Shown: positions 42,651-51,486 of the stretch, in pieces | How positions within the stretch are numbered: position 1 is the stretch's first letter | Layout: each line of letters opens with the position of its first letter | Source: Catenulispora sp. MAP5-51 | Lineage (GTDB): Bacteria > Actinomycetota > Actinomycetes > Streptomycetales > Catenulisporaceae | Assembly (NCBI RefSeq): GCF_041261205.1 | Contig: NZ_JBGCCH010000009.1 | Coordinates: 124,001-188,000, forward strand | Direction of reading: 5' to 3' | DNA: 64,000 nucleotides | Program-made: the position numbers and the translations under genes | Notes under the pieces: model-generated | What the model saw: the letters and a program-made list of their open reading frames with translations, nothing else | Told to the model about the DNA's origin: nothing | Database searches by the model: none

Positions 42651-43970
42651 ATGACTGAGCCGTCCCTGTTGTCCCTGCGTGACGCCGTCCGCGGCGAGGT
42701 CCTGCTGCCCGGCGAGGAGGGCTTCGACGCCGCCCGCAAGCCCTACAACCTGGCGGTCGTGCAGGACGTGCGCGCCGTGGTGACGGCCGCCGACGCCGAC
42801 GACGTCGCCGCGCTGGTGCGCTACGCGAACCAGGCGGGCGTCCCGATCGCGGTCCAGCCCACCGGCCACGGCGCCTCGGGCACGGCGGCCGGCGCCATCC
42901 TGCTGCGCACCGGCCGCCTGGACGAGCTGAGCGTGGACCCCGAGGCCCGCACCGCGCGCATCGGCGCCGGTGTGACCTCCGGCGCGGTCAACGCCGCGAC
43001 CGCCCCGCACGGCCTGATCGGCAAGCCCGGCAGCTCGCCGACCGTGTCCGTGGCCGGATACACCCTCGGCGGCGGCGCCGGCTTCTTCGCCCGCAAGTAC
43101 GGGATGTCCTCGGACCACGTGATCGAGTTCGAGGTCGTGGACGCCACCGGCGAGCCCCGCAAGGCCAACGCGGAGGAGAACCCCGACCTGTTCCACGCCC
43201 TGGCCGGGGGAGGCGGCGACTTCGCGATCGTGACGGCGCTGACCGTGCGCCTGCACGAGGAGCGCGAGCTGTTCGGCGGCACGACGTTCTGGCCGGATTC
43301 CCGCGCGGACGAGGTGTTCGCGGCGTTCCGCGACGTCACCGCCTCCGCGCCGCAGGAGCTGAGCGTATGGGTGTCGCGCGCGCAGTTCCCGGGCGGAGCG
43401 CCGGCGATGGTGGCGGTGACCGTGGCGTATCTGGGCCCGGAGACGGACGGCCGCGTGCTGCTGAAGCCGTTCGAGGCGATCGACGGCGTCCTGAACGGCG
43501 CCTGGAAGGCCCTGCCGTTCGAGGAGCTCGCGACCATCACGAACGACCCGGTCGACCCCGGCCCGAGCGTCTCGCGCGCCGAACTGCTGGGCCGCTTCGA
43601 CGCCGGCACCATCGCCGTGCTTCTGGCCGAACCGGTCGCGCCGCTCCTGGCCCTCCAGGTCCGCCACCTCGGCGGCGCCCTGACCGGCGCCCGCCCCGGC
43701 CCGCGCGGCCCGGTCGCCGAGGAGTACCTGGTCTACCTGCTGGGCCTGGCGCCCACGAAGGAGGCCGGCGCGGCCGTGGCCGCGAAGCAGGCGGAGGTGG
43801 TGGCCGCGCTCGGCGACGCGGTGACCGGCGGGAAGCTGGCGACCTTCCTCGGGGCGACGGACACGCTGGCCGACACGATGGCGCCGGACGAGGCCGAGCG
43901 GCTGCGCGGGCTGAAGAAGAAGTGGGATCCGCAGGGGCGGTTCGTCGCGAACTTCCCGCTGGGGGAGTAG
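42651..43970 (+). CDS. FAD-linked oxidoreductase (berberine-bridge-enzyme-like, PCMH fold)
   Basis: 439 residues. The PCMH FAD-binding half contains PTGHGASG, whose His is positioned to carry the covalent flavin, and VAGYTLGGGAGFFARKYGMSSDHV. In bicovalent relatives a Cys (G-x-C-x-x-V-G) provides a second link; here the corresponding stretch reads GSSPTVS, so only single His attachment is expected. The C-terminal KKKWDPQGRFVANFPL is the usual end. Such enzymes oxidise sugars, alkaloids or other small molecules with O2; the substrate is not predictable here. Confidence 0.87.
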   Translation: MTEPSLLSLRDAVRGEVLLPGEEGFDAARKPYNLAVVQDVRAVVTAADADDVAALVRYANQAGVPIAVQPTGHGASGTAAGAILLRTGRLDELSVDPEARTARIGAGVTSGAVNAATAPHGLIGKPGSSPTVSVAGYTLGGGAGFFARKYGMSSDHVIEFEVVDATGEPRKANAEENPDLFHALAGGGGDFAIVTALTVRLHEERELFGGTTFWPDSRADEVFAAFRDVTASAPQELSVWVSRAQFPGGAPAMVAVTVAYLGPETDGRVLLKPFEAIDGVLNGAWKALPFEELATITNDPVDPGPSVSRAELLGRFDAGTIAVLLAEPVAPLLALQVRHLGGALTGARPGPRGPVAEEYLVYLLGLAPTKEAGAAVAAKQAEVVAALGDAVTGGKLATFLGATDTLADTMAPDEAERLRGLKKKWDPQGRFVANFPLGE

Positions 43971-43981
43971 GCCGGAGTCAG

Positions 43982-44018
43982 CGACGGGGCGGCGCCGGAC
44001 TGTCAGGCCGCCCCGTCG
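43982..44018. terminator. Bidirectional hairpin between the FAD oxidoreductase and HxlR genes
   Basis: CGACGGGGCGGC (43982-43993) with GCCGCCCCGTCG (44007-44018), a perfect 12-bp stem with a 13-nt loop between convergent genes. The right arm overlaps the last codons of the HxlR gene. Confidence 0.75.
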
Positions 44019-44368
44019 TACTCGTCCCGCGCCGCGCGCAATGCCTCCAGGTTCGCGAAACCCCACTCGCGGCACGCCTCGATCGCCGGCAGCAGGCTCC
44101 GCCCCAGCGGCGTGAGCTCGTACTCCACGTGCGGCGGGTTCTCGTCGAAGACCGTGCGGGTGATGAATCCGTTGCGTTCCAGGGCGCGCAGCGTCTCGGT
44201 CAGTACCTTCGGGGCCACTCGGCTCAGGGGCACCCGCAGCTCGGTGAAGCGGCGCGGGCCGCCTTCGAGGCAGATCAGCACCAGGCCGCCCCACTTGTCG
44301 GCGATACGGAACGGCGACTCGGCCGAGGGGCAGGCGGCGTCGAACATGTCCGGGCTCAGCGATTCCAC
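44003..44368 (-). CDS. HxlR-family transcriptional regulator
   Basis: 121-residue winged-helix regulator of the HxlR type (DKWGGLVLICLEGGPRRFTELRVPL, VAPKVLTETLRALERNGFITRTVF, VEYELTPLGRSLLPAI). The usual DUF24/HxlR redox Cys near the N-terminus may be the Cys in DAACPSAESP. It is divergent from the NAD(P)-binding gene, as HxlR repressors of quinone or aldehyde detoxification enzymes often are. A dyad lies between the two starts. Confidence 0.88.
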   Translation of the reverse strand: MESLSPDMFDAACPSAESPFRIADKWGGLVLICLEGGPRRFTELRVPLSRVAPKVLTETLRALERNGFITRTVFDENPPHVEYELTPLGRSLLPAIEACREWGFANLEALRAARDEYDGAA

Positions 44369-44379
44369 AGGTCGAGCCT

Positions 44380-44397
44380 AGTTACGTTGCAGTGACT
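44380..44397. promoter_or_regulatory. HxlR operator candidate
   Basis: AGTTACGTTGCAGTGACT is an imperfect dyad (arms AGTTAC and GTGACT) in the 56-nt gap between the divergent HxlR and NAD(P)-binding genes. Confidence 0.55.
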
Positions 44398-44424
44398 GGG
44401 GCGGTCCGTCCTACCGTCGCGGAC

Positions 44425-45051
44425 ATGGCGAACATCATTGTTTTCGGAGCAGGCGGTCGGGCCGGGCGGCCCACGGTGGCCGAGGCGGCTCGGCGCGGGC
44501 ACACGGTCACGGCGGTGGTCCGGGACCCGGCCAAGTACCCGGACCTCGGCGCGGTGGCCGGGGTGAGCGTCGTCGCCGGCGACGTCACGGACCCCGCGAG
44601 CATCGCGGGGCTGGCGAAGGGGCACGACGTGGCCGTCAACACCGCCGCGGCCATGGACGAGGGCCACTTCGTCGCCGCGGCCCGGGCCCTGATCGAGGGC
44701 CTCGACGCCGCCGGTGTGCGCAGGCTCGTCGCGGTCGGCATCGGCGGCGCGCTCGAAGTCGCACCCGGCGTCCCCGCCCACGACGGCGACGGCCTGCCCG
44801 AGGAGGTCCGCGCCTTCTCCCGCGGCCACGCCGCGCAGCTCCCGCTGCTGCGGGCTTCGGACCTGGACTGGGTCGTCCTCGCGCCGCCGCTGGTGTTCCT
44901 CGACGAGGGCCCCGGGACCGGCGCCTACCGGCTCGGCGGCACGCGGGCGATCCCCGGGGCCGACGCCTTCGCCTACGCCGACCTGGCCCTCGCGCTCGTC
45001 GACGAGGCCACGGCGCCGACCCGCTCCCGGGAGATGGCCGCCGTGGCCTGA
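44425..45051 (+). CDS. NAD(P)H-binding atypical SDR (NmrA/YwnB-like)
   Basis: 208 residues from the ATG at 44425. N-terminal Rossmann loop FGAGGRAGRPTVAEAARRGHTVTAVVRDPAKY, GDVTDPASI and LDWVVLAPP place it with the NAD(P)H-binding PF13460 family (YwnB, biliverdin-reductase-like). Some members are redox sensors, others reductases. Divergent from an HxlR repressor with a candidate operator between, so it is likely induced by the stress that HxlR senses. Enzyme activity is not established. Confidence 0.85.
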   Translation: MANIIVFGAGGRAGRPTVAEAARRGHTVTAVVRDPAKYPDLGAVAGVSVVAGDVTDPASIAGLAKGHDVAVNTAAAMDEGHFVAAARALIEGLDAAGVRRLVAVGIGGALEVAPGVPAHDGDGLPEEVRAFSRGHAAQLPLLRASDLDWVVLAPPLVFLDEGPGTGAYRLGGTRAIPGADAFAYADLALALVDEATAPTRSREMAAVA

Positions 45052-45076
45052 CGTGCCGGAGCCCGCCGCCTACCCG

Positions 45077-46441
45077 TTAGGCGGTGGCCAGCTCCTCACT
45101 GCGAAAAGAGACCCCGAGATCGGACAACACGGACCGCGCGGCACGCCGTCCCGACTCCATCGCCCCGTCGATGCCGGCGGTGTCCCGATGATCTCCGCAC
45201 ACGTACAACCCGTGGATCAGGCGTACCGGACGCCGGAAGTTGTGCGGCGAGGTCATCGCGGGCACCGCGTGCGGGAAGTGGTGCACCGCCACGCACTCCC
45301 AGCGGTCGTCGCCGCCCGGGTACAGCTCCGCGAGCCGGGCCCGGACCGCCGACTCCAGCTCCGAGGTGCGGGTCCCGGTGTGGCCGACCACGTTCGTGGA
45401 GACCAGGGTCCGTCCGTCGGGGCTGCGGCTGGGCACCGCGTGGCTGACCGCCGCCGTGCGCGCGACCGGCGAGTGCGGGTCGGCGTCGACCAGGACCGCC
45501 GGCTCGGTGCGCGGCGGCGGCAGCACGGTGGCGTGGTGGAACGCGGTCACCGACCGCGGCTCCGGCTCGTGCAGGCCCGGCAGCAGCTCCACCGCCGTCG
45601 CCGGGTCCGTCGCCACCACCACCGCGGAGCTGCGCAGCACCTCGTCGGCGGTGACGACGCCGTTCGCGTAGACCATCAGGACCTCGGTCTCCAGCCGCAC
45701 CGCGCCCGGCGGCAGCTTCTCGGCCAGCCGGTGCGGGATCGCCGCGATGCCGCTCGCCGGCAGGCACCAGCGCCCCCGCACCAGCTGCCGCAGCGCCAGC
45801 TCCATCGCCCGGCCCGACACCGCCAGCGCCGGGTCCGGCTCGGCGGCGAAGGCCTCCAGGTACGGCCGCAGGAAGCCGTCCACCACCCGCCGCGACAGGC
45901 CGACCTCGGCGACCAGCGCCGCGGCCGTGCGCTCGGGGCCGGCCAGGATGGCCTCGGGCCGGCTCAGGGCCACCCGCAGCAGCCAGCCCGACTGGCGGCG
46001 GCGCTCGGCCGGGGAGCCGAGCGGGGTGCGCAGGACCGTGCCCGCGCCGATCGCGCCCATCGCCCCCGTCCCGCCCATGGCATTCATCGCGCTGATCGCG
46101 CCGATCGCGTCGATCGCGCTCTGGCCGCCGGCGCGGTCGCCGTAGCGGATCCGCTTGCCGTCCAGCTGCAGGTCCACGCCGGGGGCGAAGCTCCCCAGCT
46201 CCAGTTTCGCGTTCTCCCCGTGCTCGACGGAGTTCACCAGGTGGAACCCTTTGTCCACCAGGAACCCGGAGACCCGCTCGGTGCCGGCTCTGCCCCCCAC
46301 CCGGTCCGACGCCTCGATGACCAGGACGTCCAAACCCGCCTCGTGCAGCCGCCCCGCGGCGTGCAATCCGGCGACGCCGGCGCCGACGACGATCACGTCG
46401 GCGTCCAGGCGATGCCGGTGGCTCGGACTTTGTGCTGTCAC
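45077..46441 (-). CDS. FAD-dependent amine-oxidase/phytoene-desaturase-like protein
   Basis: 454 residues from a GTG with GGAGGGG upstream. The N-terminal FAD fingerprint VIVVGAGVAGLHAAGRLHEAGLDVLVIEASDRVGGRAGT is followed by the usual desaturase fold and closes with YVCGDHRDTAGIDGAMESGRRAA. Residues about 107-133 form a low-complexity Ala/Ile/Met/Gly insert with degenerate 9-nt DNA repeats. No other carotenoid genes are near, so neither carotenoid desaturation nor amine oxidation can be preferred. Confidence 0.83.
   Translation of the reverse strand: MTAQSPSHRHRLDADVIVVGAGVAGLHAAGRLHEAGLDVLVIEASDRVGGRAGTERVSGFLVDKGFHLVNSVEHGENAKLELGSFAPGVDLQLDGKRIRYGDRAGGQSAIDAIGAISAMNAMGGTGAMGAIGAGTVLRTPLGSPAERRRQSGWLLRVALSRPEAILAGPERTAAALVAEVGLSRRVVDGFLRPYLEAFAAEPDPALAVSGRAMELALRQLVRGRWCLPASGIAAIPHRLAEKLPPGAVRLETEVLMVYANGVVTADEVLRSSAVVVATDPATAVELLPGLHEPEPRSVTAFHHATVLPPPRTEPAVLVDADPHSPVARTAAVSHAVPSRSPDGRTLVSTNVVGHTGTRTSELESAVRARLAELYPGGDDRWECVAVHHFPHAVPAMTSPHNFRRPVRLIHGLYVCGDHRDTAGIDGAMESGRRAARSVLSDLGVSFRSEELATA
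46043..46123 (-). repeat. Degenerate 9-nt repeat inside the amine-oxidase-like gene
   Basis: Around 46090-46120 the units GATCGCGCC, GATCGCGTC and GATCGCGCT follow each other, with weaker copies to the left. They encode the AIGAI/AMGAI insert, keep frame, and probably expanded from one loop of the protein. Confidence 0.65.
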
Positions 46442-46637
46442 GTGAGCCCCTCCACCCTCTAGAGCCGACCTCCCGGCGCGCCTTGTGGGCCCGCGTGGTT
46501 GGCGCGCAGGGCAGGGCGAAGCCGGCCGAGCGTCGGCGCTTGTGCAGGGATGCCTACCCCTGCGCCCGTGGCGTACTCACGGGAAACGCCTGCTGTCTCA
46601 GCATTTGAGAACTCTGGGTATCCGGGCCGTCACGCAT

Positions 46638-47576
46638 TTAAGAGGCCTGATTCTCCGCTGGTTCGCCGCGGCCTCGGGCGAGCGCGGCGGCCAACGCCGC
46701 GCGGGCGTCGGGGGTCGTGAAGGCGAACCCGGATCCTGTCAGCCGTGCCGGCAGCACCCGCTGGCTTCCGGTGAGCTCATGGGCCATCTCCCCGAACATG
46801 ACCCGCAGCGCGAACCCCGGTACCGGCATGACCGTCGGCCGGTGCAGCACATGGCCCAGGGCCTTGGTGAAGGCGCGGTTCGTGACCGGCAGCGGACCGG
46901 TGACGTTGACCGCCCCGGTCATGGTCCCCTCCGTGGTCAGGGCCATGATGTGCTTGACCGCGGCCAGGTAGTCGGCCATCCCGATGAACGAGAAGTACTG
47001 CCGGCCGCTGCCGATCGGGCCGCCGATCCCGGCCTTGAAGAACGGCAGCATCCGCGCCAGCGCGCCGCCGGAGCCGCCGAGCACGACGCCGTTGCGCAGG
47101 TGCGCCACCGGGATCCCGGCGTCCTCGGCGGGCTTGGTCGCCGTCTCCCAGTCCCGGCACACGGCGCCCAGGAAATCCTCAGAGCCCGGCGACTCCTCGG
47201 TGACCGGCGTGGTGCCGGTGTCGCCGTAGAAGCCGATCGCCGAGGCCGACAGCAGCGCCTTGGGCCGCTCGGTCAGCAGGGCCAGCGAGCGCGCCAGGGT
47301 GTCGGTGCCGTGGACGCGGCTCTCCCTGATCTCGCGCTTGTAGGCGGCCGACCACCGCTTGTCGCCCAGGCCCGCGCCGGCCAGGTGGACCACGACGTCG
47401 CAGCCCTCGTACGGCTTGGGGTCCGGGTCGCCGAACGGCGACCAGTGGCGCTCGCCGGCGGCCTCGTCGGGGTGCGTGTGGCGGACCAGGCGGACGATCT
47501 CGTGGCCGTCTTCGGTGAGCGCGGCGGAAAGGGCCGTGCCGATCATTCCCGTGGAGCCGGTGATGGCGATCCGCAT
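46638..47576 (-). CDS. TIGR01777-family SDR-like epimerase
   Basis: 312 residues from the ATG at 47576. It begins directly with the Rossmann loop MRIAITGSTGMIGTAL. GCDVVVHLAG, SASAIGFYGD, FLGAVCRDWE and the C-terminal DUF1731 region (RVMFGEMAHELTGSQRVLP) identify the TIGR01777 (SDR39U1-like, YfcH) family. Activity unknown although the family is almost universal. A reading frame from 47627 adds unconserved residues. The iron box at 47632 lies just upstream on the opposite side and probably serves the small plus-strand frame instead. Confidence 0.9.
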   Translation of the reverse strand: MRIAITGSTGMIGTALSAALTEDGHEIVRLVRHTHPDEAAGERHWSPFGDPDPKPYEGCDVVVHLAGAGLGDKRWSAAYKREIRESRVHGTDTLARSLALLTERPKALLSASAIGFYGDTGTTPVTEESPGSEDFLGAVCRDWETATKPAEDAGIPVAHLRNGVVLGGSGGALARMLPFFKAGIGGPIGSGRQYFSFIGMADYLAAVKHIMALTTEGTMTGAVNVTGPLPVTNRAFTKALGHVLHRPTVMPVPGFALRVMFGEMAHELTGSQRVLPARLTGSGFAFTTPDARAALAAALARGRGEPAENQAS

Positions 47577-47631
47577 AGCAGCAGCATAGCCCTGTGATCC
47601 GCGCCATCCGGGGAGCCGGGCCGCCACGAAG

Positions 47632-47650
47632 TCAGGTTAGGCTAACCTAA
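47632..47650. promoter_or_regulatory. Second iron box
   Basis: TCAGGTTAGGCTAACCTAA matches 18 of 19 positions of the iron-box consensus TTAGGTTAGGCTAACCTAA, better than the box before the siderophore operon. It lies 10 nt before ATG codons at 47660/47663 (+) and 56 nt before the TIGR01777 gene start (-). Confidence 0.85.
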
Positions 47651-47659
47651 GTTACAGAG

Positions 47660-47814
47660 ATGATGAAGGAAAGACAAGACGATAGGCGGGCCCGCGCGCC
47701 CACGGTGGTGCTGCGGGCGGGCAGTTCGCCGACGAGCGCGCCGCCTACCTGGACGTGCGCCGGGACGACCTCGCGGTGACGCTGACCCGCGAGCCGAAGA
47801 CCAAAGCAGGCTGA
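47660..47814 (+). pseudogene. Small iron-box-controlled reading frame, apparently frameshifted
   Basis: From the ATG at 47660 the frame begins MMKERQDDRRARAPTVVLRAG and stops after 39 codons. One frame over, from about 47719, runs GQFADERAAYLDVRRDDLAV and on to EPKTKAG and a TGA at 47812-47814. A single missing base near 47715-47721 (GCGGGCAG) would join them into one protein of about 51 residues. Support: an iron box and start codons upstream, a tandem repeat centred on the second frame's stop, and a strong terminator right after. Either a decayed gene, a programmed frameshift, or a sequencing error. I do not recognise the protein. Confidence 0.5.
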
Positions 47815-47840
47815 GACCAAAGCAGGCTGAGACCAAAGCA
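47799..47840 (+). repeat. 16-nt tandem repeat spanning the small ORF stop
   Basis: GACCAAAGCAGGCTGA at 47799-47814 and 47815-47830, then a 10-nt partial unit to 47840. The TGA at the end of unit 1 is the stop of the second reading frame. Confidence 0.92.
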
Positions 47841-47847
47841 AAAGGCA

Positions 47848-47875
47848 GTGGCCCGGTCCTTTCGGACCGGGCCAC
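47848..47875. terminator. Bidirectional hairpin between the small ORF and sucB
   Basis: GTGGCCCGGTCC (47848-47859), TTTC loop, GGACCGGGCCAC (47864-47875): a perfect 12-bp stem between the convergent small frame and sucB. Confidence 0.85.
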
Positions 47876-47902
47876 CGCCTCGTTCTCAAGCGCTACCGGC
47901 GA

Positions 47903-49801
47903 CTACAGCCCGAGGTCGGCCTCGAACTTGCCCTCTTCGAGCCGCTCCTTCATGGTGACCAGGAAGCGGGCGGCGTCCGCGCCGTCCACCAGGCGGTGGT
48001 CGTAGGTCAGCGCCAGGTACACCATCGAGCGCACCGCGATGACCTCGCCCAGGTCGGGGTCGTTGATGACCGACGGGCGCTTCACGACCGCGCCGGTGCC
48101 CAGGATGCCGACCTGCGGCTGGTTCAGGATCGGGGTGTCGAACAGCGCGCCGCGGCTGCCGGTGTTGGTCAGCGTGAACGTGCCGCCGGCCAGCTCGTCC
48201 GGGAGGACCTTGTTGGTGCGGGTCCGCTCGGCCAGGTCCGCGATGCCGCGGGCCAGGCCGCCCAGGTTCAGGTCGCCGGCGTTCTTGATGACCGGGGTCA
48301 TCAGGCCCTTCTCGCTGTCGACCGCGATGGCCAGGTTCTCGTAGTCGTGGTACGTGACCGTGCCGGCCTCGGTGTCGATGACCGCGTTGACGTTCGGGTG
48401 CTGCTTGAGCGCCTCGATCGCGGACAGCGCGAAGAACGGCATGAACGACAGCTTCACGCCCTCGCGCGCCTCGAACTCGGCCTTGGCACGGGTCCGCAGG
48501 CGGGCGATGTTGGTGACGTCCACCTCGACCACGGTGGTCAGCTGCGCCGAGGTCTGCAGCGACTCGAGCATGCGCTTGGCGATCAGCGCGCGCATCCGGG
48601 TCAGCTTCTCGGTGCGGCCGCGCAGCGGGCTCGGGGCGACCGGCGCCTTGGCGGCCGGGGCGGAGCCCGAGGACGCCGCCGGGGCGGCGGCCGGAGCCGG
48701 CTTGGCCTTGGCCGCGTCGATCACGTCCTGCTTGCGGATGCGGCCGCCGACACCGGTGCCGGTGACGCCGGCCAGGTCCACGCCGTGCTCGGCCGCCAGC
48801 TTGCGGACCAGCGGGGTGACGTAGGCCGCGGCCGGCTCGGCGCCGGGGGAGTCGACGCGCGCGGCCGTCTGGGCCTGCGCGACGACGGCCGGGGTGCCGG
48901 GCTTGTACTCGCCGCCCGGGGCCGGAGCCGGGGCGGTCGCGGTGAACGACGGCGTGGCCGCCACGGCCGGGGCCGGGGCCTGCGGTGCCGGGGCCGGAGC
49001 GGCGACCGGCGGGGTCGCCGGCAGCGGCGCGGGCGCCGGGGGAGCGGCCTGCGGGGCCGGGGCCGGGGCCGGAGCGGGAGCCGGCGCCGGGGCGGCCTGC
49101 GGCTGGGCCGGAGCGGCCGGGGCCGCGGCCGCCGGGGCGGAGGCACCCGGAGCGCCGATCACGGCCAGCTGCGCGCCGATGTCGATGGTCTCGTCCTCGG
49201 CGACGCTGATCTCCAGCAGGACGCCGGCGACCGGCGAGGGGACCTCGGTGTCGACCTTGTCCGTGGAGACCTCCAGCAGCGGCTCGTCGACCTCGACGGT
49301 GTCGCCGACGGCCTTGAGCCAGCGGGTGATGGTCGCCTCGGTGACCGACTCGCCCATCGCCGGCAGCGTGACCGGGGTGCCCGAGACGGCGCCGCCGGTC
49401 GGGGCGGCCGGAGCAGCGGCCGGGGCCGGAGCCGGGGCGGCGACGGCCGGCGCGGGGGCCGGAGCGGCAGCCGGGGCCGGAGCAGCGGCCGGAGCCGGGG
49501 CCGGAGCGGCCGCGGGGGCGGCAGCCGGGGCCGCGGCGGCCGGAGCCGCCGGGGCGGCGTCCGCGGTGTCGCCGATGACCGCCAGCTCCGCGCCGACCTC
49601 GACCGTCTCGTCCTCGCCGACCTTGATCGACACCAGGAACCCGGCGGCGGGGGACGGGATCTCGGTGTCGACCTTGTCGGTGGAGACTTCGAGCAGCGGC
49701 TCGTCGACCTCGACCCGGTCGCCTTCCTTCTTCAGCCAGCGGGTGATGGTGGCCTCGGTGACCGACTCACCCATCGCGGGCAGAACTACTGAGACCGACA
49801 T
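47903..49801 (-). CDS. sucB: Dihydrolipoamide acyltransferase (E2) with two lipoyl domains
   Basis: 632 residues. Two lipoyl domains (residues about 4-78 and 140-216), each with the lipoylated Lys in ESTDKVDTE-like VSTDKVDTE, are separated and followed by long Ala/Pro linkers. The subunit-binding domain is [19 protein letters not shown] near residue 330, and the catalytic domain ends with [17 protein letters not shown]. It is annotated in actinobacteria as the succinyltransferase of 2-oxoglutarate dehydrogenase, but because their OdhA/Kgd carries its own E2-like domain, this subunit may mainly serve pyruvate dehydrogenase. It follows lpdA by 92 nt. Confidence 0.92.
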   Translation of the reverse strand: MSVSVVLPAMGESVTEATITRWLKKEGDRVEVDEPLLEVSTDKVDTEIPSPAAGFLVSIKVGEDETVEVGAELAVIGDTADAAPAAPAAAAPAAAPAAAPAPAPAAAPAPAAAPAPAPAVAAPAPAPAAAPAAPTGGAVSGTPVTLPAMGESVTEATITRWLKAVGDTVEVDEPLLEVSTDKVDTEVPSPVAGVLLEISVAEDETIDIGAQLAVIGAPGASAPAAAAPAAPAQPQAAPAPAPAPAPAPAPQAAPPAPAPLPATPPVAAPAPAPQAPAPAVAATPSFTATAPAPAPGGEYKPGTPAVVAQAQTAARVDSPGAEPAAAYVTPLVRKLAAEHGVDLAGVTGTGVGGRIRKQDVIDAAKAKPAPAAAPAASSGSAPAAKAPVAPSPLRGRTEKLTRMRALIAKRMLESLQTSAQLTTVVEVDVTNIARLRTRAKAEFEAREGVKLSFMPFFALSAIEALKQHPNVNAVIDTEAGTVTYHDYENLAIAVDSEKGLMTPVIKNAGDLNLGGLARGIADLAERTRTNKVLPDELAGGTFTLTNTGSRGALFDTPILNQPQVGILGTGAVVKRPSVINDPDLGEVIAVRSMVYLALTYDHRLVDGADAARFLVTMKERLEEGKFEADLGL

Positions 49802-49892
49802 GAGCGCTCTCTATCTCCTTCGCAGAACATTCCGTGCAGAATTCTCAGGGCTTCCGCAGGCTGTGTCCTGCGGTGTCCATACAGCAGGCTTA

Positions 49893-51275
49893 TCAGTCGT
49901 GGACGTGGAGCGGCTTGCCGGCCAGGGCCATCATGGCCTCGCCCATCGCCTCGGTCTGGGTCGGGTGCGCGTGCACGAGCTGGGCGACCTCCTGCGGCAG
50001 CGCCTCCCAGTTGAAGATCAACTGCGCCTCGCCGACGAGTTCACCCATCCGGTCGCCCACCATGTGGATGCCGAGCACCGGTCCGTCGACCTGCTGGACC
50101 ACCTTCACCTGGCCCGAGGTCTTGAGGATCTTGCTCTTGCCGTTGCCGGCCAGGTCGTAGTTGAAGGTCTTCACGGCCGCGTCGCCGTACTTGGTCTTCG
50201 CCTGCGCCTCGGTCAGACCCATGGAGGCGACCTCGGGGTGCGAGTAGGTCACGCGCGGCACGCCGTCGTAGTCGATCGGGGCGGGGTTGAGGCCCGCGAT
50301 GTGCTCGGCGACCAAAATGCCCTCGGCGAAGCCGACGTGCGCCAGCTGCAGGGTCGGGATCAGGTCGCCGACCGCGTAGACGCCGGGGACCGAGGTGCGG
50401 CAGTACTGGTCGACCTTGACGAAGCCGCGGTCCATGGCGACCCCGGCCTCCTCGTAGCCCAGGCCCGCGGAGACCGGGCCGCGGCCGACGGCCACCAGCA
50501 TCAGGTCGGCCTCGACGGTCTTGCCGTTGGCGATGGAGGCGCGGACGCCGTTCTCGGTGTACTCCACACCGGAGAAGAAGTTGCCCAGTTCGTACTTGAT
50601 GCCGCGGCGGCGGAAGGCGCGCTCCAGCAGCTTGGAGGAGTTCTCGTCCTCCAGCGGGACCAGGTGCGGCAGGCCCTCGATGATGGTCACGTCGGTGCCG
50701 AAGGACTTCCAGACCGAGGCGAACTCCGAGCCGATGACGCCGCCGCCGAGGATGATCGCCGAGGCCGGGACGTAGTCGAGCTTCAGGGCGTGGTCGCTGG
50801 AGATGATCCGGTTGCCGTCGATCTCCAGGCCGGGCAGCGACTTCGGCACCGAGCCGGTCGCCAGCACCACGTTCTTGCCGGTCACGTTCTGACCGTTGAC
50901 CTGGATCGTGTTCGCCGAGACCAGCTTGCCCTCGCCGGGGATGAACTCGATCTTGCGGGCCTTCACAATGCCCTGCAGGCCCTTGTACAGCTGGCCGACG
51001 ACGCCGTCCTTGTAGGAGTTCACGGCCGCCATGTCGATGCCGTGGAAGGTGGCCGCGACGCCGAACTGGGCCGCCTCGCGGGTGTTGTCCGCGACCTCGC
51101 CGGCGTGCAGCAGTGCCTTGGTGGGGATGCAGCCGCGGTGCAGGCAGGTCCCGCCCACTTCGGCCTTCTCGATCAGCGCCACGCTCATGCCGAGGTCCGC
51201 CGCCCGGAAAGCGCAGGCGTAGCCGCCCGAGCCGCCGCCGAGGATGACCAAGTCGAACTGGTTGTCGCCTGCCAC
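49893..51275 (-). CDS. lpdA: Dihydrolipoamide dehydrogenase (E3)
   Basis: 460 residues from the GTG at 51275, with AGAGGA 7 nt upstream; a further GTG at 51290 is less likely. FAD loop VILGGGSGGYACAFRAADLG, redox-active disulfide GGTCLHRGCIPTKALL, NAD loop ILGGGVIGSEFASVW and the C-terminal His-Glu pair (HAHPTQTEAMGEA) are all present. It re-oxidises dihydrolipoamide on the E2 encoded just downstream, in the 2-oxo acid dehydrogenase complexes. The lpdA-sucB pair with pepA and gcvT nearby matches streptomycete gene order. Confidence 0.95.
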   Translation of the reverse strand: MAGDNQFDLVILGGGSGGYACAFRAADLGMSVALIEKAEVGGTCLHRGCIPTKALLHAGEVADNTREAAQFGVAATFHGIDMAAVNSYKDGVVGQLYKGLQGIVKARKIEFIPGEGKLVSANTIQVNGQNVTGKNVVLATGSVPKSLPGLEIDGNRIISSDHALKLDYVPASAIILGGGVIGSEFASVWKSFGTDVTIIEGLPHLVPLEDENSSKLLERAFRRRGIKYELGNFFSGVEYTENGVRASIANGKTVEADLMLVAVGRGPVSAGLGYEEAGVAMDRGFVKVDQYCRTSVPGVYAVGDLIPTLQLAHVGFAEGILVAEHIAGLNPAPIDYDGVPRVTYSHPEVASMGLTEAQAKTKYGDAAVKTFNYDLAGNGKSKILKTSGQVKVVQQVDGPVLGIHMVGDRMGELVGEAQLIFNWEALPQEVAQLVHAHPTQTEAMGEAMMALAGKPLHVHD

Positions 51276-51486
51276 GTGCGTTCCTCTCACTGCCTGCTTC
51301 TCGCTTTAGCCGGTCCCGTTCCGCCCCACACTGACACACTGCTGTGGAAGGGTCAGCGAGCGGACGGACGCGGAGTCGCGGGTAGCGCATCCGCGACCGG
51401 AACGCCAGTCTAGTCCGCGTGCGGACCCGACTTCTGCCGAGCCCCGCGGCCCGGCCGAAGGGAGCAACGATCTTCCGGGAGTGGTT

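Noticed and set aside
47642-47889. Minus-strand small ORFs over the iron-box region
   Set aside because: They run antisense through the iron box, repeat and terminator, have biased composition and no ribosome-binding site.
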